DNA from: Escallonia rubra
Taxonomy: Eukaryota > Streptophyta > Magnoliopsida > Escalloniales > Escalloniaceae
DNA length: 64,000 nucleotides
NCBI GenBank assembly: GCA_033065855.1
Contig: JAVXUO010001465.1
Coordinates: forward strand, 62,001 to 126,000
Direction: 5' to 3'
In this document: piece after piece, positions 11,360-20,397 of the stretch
How positions within the stretch are numbered: the stretch's first letter is position 1
Layout of the letters: the number at the start of each line of letters is the position of its first letter
Made by a program: the position numbers and the translations under genes
The notes under the pieces: model-generated
The model's database searches: none
The model's input: the letters and a program-made list of their open reading frames with translations, nothing else
Told to the model about the DNA's origin: nothing

Positions 11360-13344
11360 AAGATGTTCCCATCCTGTTCTGGTCGCACCCAATGGCCCAC
11401 CAGGGGCCCCCGTTTTGCGTGACACATCACATATTCAACGGTCAATTTTTTAATGCTTTCAACCGGTCAATGCATCTTTTATTGAACGTTCGTGGCAATT
11501 CATGACAACGTATTTTTGTCGGCAACGTAGCGACGTCAGCGACACCAACACTTAGGAAAAGCATGCAAGTGAGCGACACCACCTTGAGGGCTCGGCCACC
11601 TCCCTCTAAAAAGGGGGGGTGGGTCGGCCACCATCTTTTAGGAGGGGTCGGCCACCCTAGCCACGGGGGGCAGCTGACACCTATTTTTGCATCTAATTCA
11701 AACGCAGTCTCTGCAATGCTCACTTAGCACCCGTGGCTGCATGACGCTCGTCGTCACCCGTGTGCCGTCGCCGTGGCAACCGTCGCTCACGACCGTGCAC
11801 TATTGCCCTGATCTCGTCTCCGCAACGCCCGTCGCCTATACACTGTCTCCAACATTTCGCCGGCTCGTGCGCCCTTGTGCGCCACTTCCATGACATGTGC
11901 CCCCGGGCACCAGGTATTGTCCCGCGACGGTCGTCGCCGCGCCCGTGTGCCACTTTCATGACATGTGCCCACGACACCAGGTATTGTCTCGCGACGGTTG
12001 TCGCCGCGCCCATGCGCCACAATTAATGTCTCATGTCGTTGGCATTGCGCCCATGCGCCATAATCATGTCTCCTGCTGTAGGCACCGCGCCCATGCGCCA
12101 TAATCATGTCTCCTGCTGTAGGCATCGCGCCCATGCACCACAATCATATTACAGGCCTCCAGGCATCACACTCATTCACCACACCATGGACGTGGAACAT
12201 GCTTCGACCCACTCTTTGGAGTGCAGCATTTCGAGGGGCTCCGCTCGTAGTGTTCTGGCACGAGGACCCTTCGCAGCGGGATAGGCTCGTTACCACAAAG
12301 CTATCGCCGTCTTCCTTACGGGGGGCTTCGCTCGTAGTGCTCCGGTATGAGGACCCTTCGCAGTGGGATAGGCTCGTTACCACAAAGCTATCGCCGTCTG
12401 GGATGACTTGCATGACACTAGGCACTGAGCTGCGACCATATCCACTCACGTTACCTGTAATATCCCACATCGGTTGTGGGAGAGTTTGCAATTGGCCTTA
12501 TAAGACCCTACCTATAAACTCATAAGTACCTACTTGGCTAGCGCTTTTGAGGGAGGCATTGCCCTGTGGTGGGGCCGTGGATCAGGTCGTTACATTACCG
12601 GTGATCATCGGCGCCCCCAGGACGATGACCCCCGGGACACTCCGAGACGGGAGCAGGTCCTTAGAGGGCATCGCGCCTAGTCCGCCTGACAGTTGGCTAT
12701 ATGGGTAACCCTCACCGCTGTTAGGTTCTCTACGCGTCTCTTGACGCACCTTGTGGGATTCAGTAAGGGCTTGGACTGGTGGCTAGGGCAACGGGCTTAC
12801 TCTGATCATGTCGTCGTGTGTGGTCAGTCTTCTCAGACAGGTAGAGAGATGCTGTGTGAGGCAAGACAATGCGAATTTGAGAACTGACAGTCTGACGGAG
12901 AACCGGTATTTATGGACCCCCTGGTGACGTGTCAGTCCCAGGGGATGACACGTGTCAACTGATGACACATGCACACTTTTCCCTAAAAATAGGGGACTTT
13001 GGAACTCATTTACAGGATTCTCTCTCATTTGACATTTTTCACTTTCTCTCTAAAATCCATTCTCTCTGAAATTCTAGAGAGAGAAATACATTTAAACTTC
13101 TGACATCAGACCCCTGACGCTGTACCCCTGTCTTGGACCCTAGCTTGGATTGTCGACTTCTAGCCCTGTTCGTCTCCGCCTTGTTTGCGTAGCACTGCCA
13201 GCCCTCACGGCCTGTCTGGGGAGCCTTGCTCTATGCCCTTACTCCGCCCTTACTGTCTCTCACTTTGCATACTTGGAAGCTGACTCGGATTGCAGCCTTT
13301 GTGGCACCTCTACGTAGACACGAACCCACTTTCCTTGGCATCAC
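11360..13344. repeat. GC-rich complex repeat block, probably LTR-derived
   Basis: Lies between the two dimeric-repeat copies and is markedly more GC-rich than its surroundings. It contains a duplication with a period of about 67 bp (11880-12010), four units of exactly 40 bp (starts 12001, 12041, 12081, 12121) and an 87-bp duplication (starts 12235 and 12322). After a TGTAATATCCCACATCGG start (12456), the rest resembles LTR promoter and leader sequence, with CTCTCT-rich tracts around 13020-13085. The overlapping open frames on both strands come from GC-rich repetition and are not genes. Confidence 0.5.
12462..12504 (+). promoter_or_regulatory. snRNA-type USE plus TATA with Pol III (U6-like) spacing
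   Basis: ATCCCACATCG at 12462-12472 matches the plant snRNA upstream sequence element RTCCCACATCG. It is followed after 26 nt by TATAAG (12499-12504). This spacing is what plant U6 (Pol III) promoters use; Pol II snRNA promoters have about ten more. No U6 or other snRNA sequence follows, and a T-run at 12546-12549 would end a Pol III transcript early. It may be a promoter-like part of a repeat family. Confidence 0.5.
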
Positions 13345-13911
13345 TAGACAAGACAAGTGAGTGACAAGACAAGTCTCTGGCCACTTACACTCTGTTTTAT
13401 TGGTAGTCCAAGGCCTTTCCAGTGAAATACAACATCAACCACGTGCTTTTGTCTAAAGTAAAAGACAAATGATTTTTCTCATTACTTTAGCCATAAATGT
13501 TCAAGGCTTACAAAAAAGGTTATTTGTCGGTCGGAAATTTGTGTTCAATCAGCTGATTTAATTAGGAGGCTTCTTGTTGAAACTTCACATAGTTGGATGG
13601 TGTCTTAAATCGGCGAGAAGAAAATAGACACAAGTATGATCTATTGCCAGAATACAAGTCTCTACTCTCTGATAACTTCTTTCTTTGGTATTCTAAGGCT
13701 TTTACAGCGAAGTATTACATCATTCTTGCGCTTTTGCTTATAGTGAAAGACCGATTAGAAGTTTCATATGCACTTTAGCTACATAATTTTAAAACTTCAC
13801 ATAGAGTTATCTGGCTGTCAAACGTTTGTTTTTAATCAAGTAATTTAAAAGGCTTTTTTTGCTGTAACATCACGTACTTGGCATGTCCTAAACCACTAAA
13901 AAGACAAACTA
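13345..13911 (+). repeat. Dimeric repeat, copy 2
   Basis: Second copy of the block at 10711-11285, same orientation, starting CTAGACAAGACAAGTGAG and ending in AAAAAGACAAACTATACTT. The two copies differ at scattered positions. Beyond 13911 and 11285 the flanks diverge. Confidence 0.7.
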
Positions 13912-14239
13912 TACTTCTAAATTAGCACGTCATATCAATCTGATGAGCAACAACTACGCTTTGATTTTACTATAGCTATAGACTTTCATGGTGAATTGTC
14001 CTTCACTCTGGAATGACGGTTCAAGGATTGATGAAGCTCTTAACGAGCTATTATCCTTTCAACAACTAATATATCTCATTCATCAACTACTTTAAAGAAA
14101 CTTGTAGCGACTTGTCACATCTCAAAAAATTGAACACGTAGCATTTATTGAAGTGGTCCCTTATCAAGCATTATATAAGTATTAATAGTGGATGAAGGGC
14201 AAAGGGCATAGAGTGTTATAATCCTTGTTGTGTAAGAAC

Positions 14240-14678
14240 TCTGGAAATGTTATATACTCCACGAGACATTTTTGAAGCAATGGGTTGTTACTGGGCGGGG
14301 GAAGATGAATTTTTCTATTCTTTGCGTCCAAGTTTGCGTTACTTATCACGATATGTTAATACATTACATGCATAATAGTCTTATCGGTTGAATGAATATG
14401 AGGTCCTCGTAGCTGATTCACGAAGCATGAATATACCCGTACCTCGGCAAAAAGCAATCAACATGCCTCGGAATACACATATAGAGCTTGAAAGGGCACT
14501 GCATCGTCTACGTGAAGAAAACAATAGAATGAGAGTTCGTCAAAGTAGGCATAACCTACGTCGTATGGCACATGAAAGCTATGCCGATGGCAACAACAAT
14601 GAAGCACGTTTATATTGGAACATGAGCTTTGAACCTGAATCTGTTTATGATGCTCCAATGTCTGATGAAGATGACTAA
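14240..14678 (+). pseudogene. Small unrecognised acidic-tailed reading frame
   Basis: Not recognised. An open frame from ATG 14388 to TAA 14678 gives 96 residues: a basic, heptad-like middle ('LHRLREENNRMRVRQ'), then an acidic end ('DAPMSDEDD'). Upstream, at about 14270-14370, the same frame reads 'MGCYWAGEDEFFYSLRP' and 'LRYLSRYVNTLHA' and is then cut by stops. The annotated ATG may therefore be an internal Met of a longer, broken exon. The motif 'ENNRM' recurs in a minus-strand relic at 4.3 kb, suggesting a dispersed, probably element-borne gene. No splice partner is clear. Confidence 0.35.
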
Positions 14679-15060
14679 AAATGATTAGTGTTGAGGTTGA
14701 CCTGTTTATCAGCGTGGTCAAGTCAACAATGCTGCTTCTTTGTAATTTACTTTTAAAATTTCTATGTTGTATTTCCTTATGTTCAGATGAAGATGACTAC
14801 AAATGATTAGTGGTCAACAATGCACGTCATTAATATGAACATGGCAGAGTACCAAGTTTTTCATGACACTAGACCATCTACATGGTCACAACCAACGGTG
14901 AACCTATATTTTCTTTAGTGTCGAAATCCTAATTTTATCACTACCTTTACCAATAACTAGTCACAAGCTTTTTCAGCCATTGCAGTGCAAGACCATTAAA
15001 GTCATGTCCATTTTTACTTTCTTAAACCGTTTGGTTGTGGAAAGTTGATAAACCTCTAAA
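14679..15060. other. Spacer without visible features
   Basis: AT-rich sequence between the small frame and the palindrome array. The tail of the frame is partly repeated (GATGAAGATGACTA at about 14667 and 14788). Confidence 0.4.
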
Positions 15061-17460
15061 GTTTTGCTAGCAATCATTATAATTGTGAAAAGAAAAAACA
15101 TTTTTTTAGGAAAAATGTTTATCTTGAAAACGTGTTTAAGAACCACGATTTAAAATATCAACTTAAATCGTCCTTCCTAACAACGACTTTTAATAAAACG
15201 TATTCAAGAAAAACGACTTCCGTTGAAAACACCTTTCTCGAAAAGTGATTTATATTATTGAACCTTTGTTTTCATTTCAATAAAAAATCGTGGTTGCAAA
15301 CCACGACTTCAAGCGAAAATGCCTTTCATAAAAACGATTTCAGTTGAATTGTTGAAGCTTGGTTTTTCACTTCAACCAAAATCGTGGTTGCAAACCACGA
15401 CTTCAAAGAAAAACACTTTTCGTAACAACGATTTCAGTTGAAAACGTGGTAAACCAAGTTTTTGCTTCAACAAAAACGACTTCAAAGGAAAACGCCTTTT
15501 GTAACTACGATTTCAGTTGAAGTTTGGTTTTTCACTTCAACAAAAATCGTGGTTGCAAACCACGGCTTTTGGAAAAAACGCCTTTCGTAACAACGATTTC
15601 TGTTGAAAATGTGCTACTATTTTCAGTTGAAGCTTGGTTTTCACTTCAACAAAAATCGTGGTTGCAAACCAGGCCTTCCAAGGAAAACGCCTTTTTTGTA
15701 ACAACGATTTTTGTTCCGCCCCGCCCCGGTAGTACTTATACACTGTTCCACCCCGCCATTGAGTCAAGGGAGGAGAATACCATCCCCGATCCGGTGGTTT
15801 TTTTTAAAATCCGATCCCGCCCCGATCCGCCCGGGGCAATCTACAGAACTATATTGCTAAAAAGAAGTAAAACAAAAATCAAATTAATGTTCAAAATCCC
15901 TAAAGACTTCAGAACTAGATTCATCAGCAACACGAATTTGAGATTGTGGAGCTGGTGGATGAACTTCAAGTTGTCACTGTCTGGTTTGCCACCTGAAGAA
16001 TGAAGATCAGGAGAATCAATCTTTGGAGTTTTAAAAGTAGCACTATCCTCGGAATCTGACATTAGAAAGGTAGATTGATTAACAGATTCATTCTCGATTC
16101 CACCAGCAGGTTCATGCTTGGCTGTTCACATGAGGAGCACCAGATGGTGAAATCTTCTCTACTTTCGTTCCCTTGACGTGGATTTTACATGCACATAGTC
16201 ACTTTAACAGATAAGCTTCCAAATCTTCTTCACTCTTCTGCCATCTTACACCTAACATCAAGAATGGGTCTCGCGAAGAACTCTAAATCCCACTATAAAT
16301 GTGAAAGATCAAAAATCACATTGAATCAGATTTGGTCTCAAGATGATTAACATTTCAACATGAAAACAATCATTAATAAAAAATTAGATCAAATCAAACC
16401 TTCAGGGCAGCATAGTTTTCCTTATCGTGGACCTTCAGAAAACGCATCCACAGATTCGGCGGCGAGGTGGAGGTGGTCCGTGAGGGGTTGATGGTGCAGG
16501 GGAGAAGGGAGACATTGACCGTCGTGGTAGAGAGAGAAGAAGAGAGCAGCGTGGTTCAACACCGCACGGAGACAGAAACATCGCAACAGAAAGAGAAGAA
16601 GGAGAGAACATTATGATAGGGTTTCCTTTTTACTACTTATAAGGCTAAGATAGACGGCTATGATTGTACATTAGTTTAGGGCTTGGATTAAATGGCAACG
16701 GGGCGGGGCGAGTCGGATACCGGGGCGGAGTAAAGTATATACCAAACTCGCCCCGTACCCGCTGCGGGTTAAAAATTTAAGTACCATACCCGCCCTTGAC
16801 CCGATCAAAGTAAAAATAACCCGCTCCTATCAGGGCGGGGTGGGGCGGATCAACTTGCCATCCCTAATTTCTGTTGAAAACGTGCTACGATTTTAGTGGA
16901 AGCTTGGTTTTCACTTCAACAAAAATCGTAGTTGGAAAACCACGGCTTCCATGGAAAACGCATTTTGTAACTATGATTTCAACTGAAAACGTGGTACGAT
17001 TTCAGTTGAACCTTGTTTTTCACTTAAAAAAAAATCATGGTTGCAAACCACATCTTCAACGAAAATCACGGTTGAGAACCATGATTTTCAGTTGGAAACG
17101 TGTTTCTCAAATGCGATTTATATTATTGAACCTTGGTTTCGTTTCATCAATAGTCGTGGTTAGCAACCACGACTTCAAGAGAAAATGCGTTTAGTAAAAA
17201 CGATTTCCATTAAAACGTGATTTACGTTATTCAACTTTTGTATGTCCTAAAAGGTTGTTATTTCTTCTGAAGACGTTGTTTCAAAATGCGATTTTATATT
17301 TTCCAACAGAATATATTTTTCTTTCCAATTTTTTCTTTCAATTTTGTTTAAATTAGACAAATAGAATGGAAAACATATATATAGATTGAAAACGTGGTTC
17401 CAAACCACGTTTTCTCTTTGAAGTCGCGGTTCTGAACCGCGATTTTCAAAAGTGTGATAT
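15061..17460. repeat. Array of short perfect palindromes (CGTGGTT-n-AACCACG), split by a transposon
   Basis: Irregular repeats carrying short inverted repeats that would fold as hairpins with 7-bp stems and 3-nt loops. CGTGGTTGCAAACCACG lies at 15289-15305, 15383-15399 and 15548-15564; a variant is at 15657-15673. After the insertion there are diverged copies near 16927, 17036 and 17066, CGTGGTTAGCAACCACG at 17154-17170, CGTGGTTCCAAACCACG at 17393-17409, and a C/G-substituted version CGCGGTTCTGAACCGCG at 17425-17441. Between stems come recurring GAAAACGCCTTT, AACGATTTCAGTTGAA and TTCACTTCAAC segments. Spacing is uneven (94, 165, 109 bp). It has no coding content and is not CRISPR-like, because spacers are repeats themselves. 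Confidence 0.8.
15715..16866. mobile_element. Non-autonomous hAT-type element with probable gene-fragment cargo
   Basis: Inserted in the palindrome array with near-identical 8-bp flanks ATTTTTGT (15707-15714) and ATTTCTGT (16867-16874). The right end reads, reverse-complemented, TAGGGATGGCAAGTTGATCC; the left end starts at the inner part TCCGCCCC, so about 17 terminal bases are missing there. Subterminal CGGGGCGGG-rich tracts lie at both ends. On the minus strand the interior looks exonic: 'LWMRFLKVHDKENYAALK' followed by a GT donor (about 16400-16455), and 'NESVNQSTFLMSDSEDSATF' (about 16000-16100). This suggests captured host-gene pieces. The source gene was not recognised. Confidence 0.65.
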
Positions 17461-17757
17461 GCGGGTGAATAAGTTTGAAAATGGAGTAAATATATGATTA
17501 AGTTTTAAAATAGTATTATTTAAAGAAAAAACTTTCCAAAAGTTCATACTTAATATTATAAATTTTTTTTTTGCACACAAAACACGTGTGCCACGATAAA
17601 TGGCACAAATAAAAACTTAGATAGTAAATAAGTACTCATAATGACATGTTTGATTTTTATAATTTAAAATTTGTTCCACATTCAATAAATACTTATATGT
17701 GATACTTAAAATTTTTATTATTAATTTAATGTTTGCATACGCATCGAATCAAGTGTA

Positions 17758-17789
<32 letters not shown>

Positions 17790-18094
17790 TGTAATAATAA
17801 TAAAATATTATATTATTATAATATTTATTAATTCGAGAACAGTTGAGCTGCGAAGGCATGTCTATAAGCACGCTTTACACGTGTTTATGACGTCCGCATA
17901 TTACCTGAGACGCTGAAAATGCAGTAAACGTGCAGTGGAACACTTGATTAATTCAAAGACTCCTGCAAGCCCAAACCCTAACCCTAACCCTAAACCCCAT
18001 CTTCCCCCCTTATTGACGCACACCTCACCTCAAAGCTCACAACAATCTTTGCCATTTCCCTACAAGAACACCCCCCTTCCCCGATGAGACCACC
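17461..18094 (+). promoter_or_regulatory. Promoter and 5' leader region of the RRP6-like gene, with Site II and telo-box motifs
   Basis: AT-rich DNA gives way to a C-rich leader at about 17960. AGCCCA (17968-17973, Site II core) abuts and shares one base with AAACCCTAA (17973-17981, telo-box), followed by further CCCTAA units to about 17997. In plants this pair is common upstream of genes for ribosome biogenesis and translation, fitting an rRNA-processing exonuclease. A pyrimidine-rich leader follows up to the start codon. No clear TATA box at a suitable distance was identified. Confidence 0.6.
17759..17786. repeat. (TA)n microsatellite
   Basis: About 14 TA units in the AT-rich region upstream of the RRP6-like gene. 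Confidence 0.9.
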
Positions 18095-18098
18095 ATGA
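18084..18098 (+). CDS. Minimal upstream ORF (4 codons) overlapping the main start as ATGA
   Basis: ATG-AGA-CCA-CCA-TGA: the stop codon overlaps the ATG of the main frame at 18095. The upstream ATG has C at -3 (weak), whereas the main ATG has A at -3 (CCACCATGA, stronger). It would be translated only if this ATG is in the mRNA, which the sequence does not prove. Confidence 0.45.
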   Translation: MRPP

Positions 18099-18700
18099 CC
18101 CACCGCGAACCAATGGACACCGACCCCCCAACCCAGAAACTCCGAACCCTCACTACCGGCACCGGCCATTTATCATCATCCATAGCCAAACTCTCAGGCT
18201 CTTCTCGCGGCATACCTTCTAACAAAGACTTCCATTTCTATTACAACTTTGACGAATTCAAACTCCCGGTCAAACAAATTGCTGCCAAATCCCACTCCAT
18301 CCTCCAAACAATCGGCTCCAAAGCGACACCGTATCCAGATGACAACAATGATGCCTACGATTGGCTGGTCAACACCAACGACGACGTGTACGAGAAATTC
18401 GACACTTCGCTTGACGAGTTTAAGAGGATCAGGAAGAAAGAGGAGGAAACAGGGGTGAGAGTGGTGGGGCCCGACAATGACGGGTTTCAGTTGGTGGCTG
18501 GGAAGAAGAAGAAAGAGGTGGAGGTCGGTGGTAGGGAGGATAGGGGTCTGGTGGGGGCGAAGGCAAAGGTGCCGTTTCATATAGCGACGATACCGCGACC
18601 GCAGGATGAGTATAAGATACTGGTCAATAATTCGAATCAGCCATTTGACCATGTTTGGCTGCAGAGGAGCGAGGATGGGTCCAGGTTCATACATCCCTTG
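18095..18700 (+). CDS. RRP6L: RRP6-like exon 1: N-terminal exosome-cofactor (PMC2NT-type) region
   Basis: Codes for residues 1-202 and ends in phase 0 before GTTAG. The segment '[20 protein letters not shown]' and the following '[14 protein letters not shown]' are typical of the N-terminal domain that binds the C1D/RRP47-type cofactor. A Lys-rich stretch ('AGKKKKEV', about residue 135) could serve as a nuclear signal. The last residues, '[18 protein letters not shown]', lead into the exonuclease domain. Confidence 0.9.
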
Positions 18701-20361
18701 GTTAGTTCTTCTGGCTCTTGCTCTTGATTTTGATTATCTTTGTTGCTATGGTCTATTGTTTTAGCTAGTCTTGGTGAGATGGTTTTCTGGATATCGAGTG
18801 GGTGATTGTATGTGTCTGAGCTGTATGATCAGAATCTTCCTTTTGGTTGTTTGGTGTGGGGGGGGCATATGGAGTTTTACATTGCAATGGTAAAATGTGT
18901 TGACTCGATCTCTCAACTTCTTCTGTAATGGGATCCGACTCTGCCTTAAGACATTTACCACCCTCGCAAACGAAGCGCCAAGGAACCGTCCCACTCAGAG
19001 GGTACCTGGCAAACCCGCTACATTTGCAAACTATAAACTTCCATGTGCTAGCACTTCCCCAAATCAGTTCTCAAGCCTAACACTGCTTTGAGCATTGAAG
19101 TATGCACGTCAAGTACCTCAAGAGTTTCCGCTGCCCACCAAGAGAAAGGATATTGTCGCGTAGAAAGAGAAATAACACAAGAGCGAACCCTGAAACTTCC
19201 TACAATAAAACGCTTTAGGAGCCTTCTGGCTACAATTCTCCTGATCACTTTTATCACCACAAGAAAGAAAGAGGATACTGGAGCACCTTGTCTGATTCCT
19301 TGTGAAGTGTTGAAAACTTTTCCATTCTCCTATGGTTTTCGGGCTCCCGATGTTTCAGTCACCCGCTCTATTAGGGCGTTCCTACAGAAAGATTACAGTG
19401 ACTGTTTTGGAGCTTTCAACAGTAACTCCTTAGTCTCAAGTACAAAGTAGGTGAGGAGAAGCAGATATGAGCTACTTATCCAAAAAATAAAAAAAAAAGA
19501 CGGATAGAAAAAGAAACAGCAGCTATGAATGTACATGGTTGTGCCCCTTGAGGTTGTTGGTTTTGTCTATAAAATAGTTCTTGTTTCTTTTTAGTATTCT
19601 TTTGATTGAAACATTTTATTGCATTGTATTTGATTTGCTCACCTACTTATGACGTACCATTTGTTTTCATTTCACAATATATAAAGTTTCTCTGTTACGT
19701 TTGAATTTATTTTTATCTGATTGCACGTGTAGGAAAAATTCTCTGTTTTCGACTTTGTTGATACAAGTGTTGGTTGTGCTGAACCAATTAAACCACCTCC
19801 AATAGAGTGCACTCCGTTCAAGCTTGTGGAAGAAGTCAAAGATTTGAAGGAATTAGCTGCTAAGTTGCATGGCGTCGATGAATTTGCGGTAATTTAGCAC
19901 TAGTGAATGATATTCTTTAAATGTATACATTTGGCACATACCGTCGAATCACCAAGATTAAGTGAATGGTATTCTGAATATGCAAAGAATTAACTTTTTG
20001 GCATGTAATGCTTCTTGTCATGAAAATAAATAAGGTTCTTTTAGAAGGATTCGTCATCTGTGACAAACAGTAGCTATTTTACTGGATTTATGGCTAGGTT
20101 TTCCTAGCCCATTGTTGCACTGAGCGCTGTTAACTTCCAGTCTTCATAGCTTTACATCTACTTTGCTTTCCCCTCTTGTCGTTTAATGTCCTTCAAACAG
20201 CTATCTTAGTCTATAATCTAAAGTATTAACAGAATCTTAGTTTGGAGTTTCATGCCGTTGTAAATGACCTTGGGAGCTAGATTCAAACTTTTGTCGACTC
20301 TCTGTCTCCACATATATATACACACATGCATACATCTACATACAAAATGTGTACGTTATAT

Positions 20362-20397
<36 letters not shown>

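Noticed and set aside
11442-12525. Dense overlapping frames on both strands at 11.4-12.5 kb
   Set aside because: Raised GC content and tandem repeats keep several frames open at once; no conserved domain and no splice logic.
10711-13911. LTR retrotransposon with 570-bp direct repeats as LTRs
   Set aside because: The repeats lack TG...CA ends, and no primer-binding site or polypurine tract lies next to them.
15061-17460. Possible CRISPR array
   Set aside because: Plant DNA, uneven spacing, and the sequence between palindromes is itself repeated rather than unique.
17973-17997. Interstitial telomere repeat
   Set aside because: Only about three CCCTAA units beside a Site II motif in a promoter; a telo-box is the better explanation.
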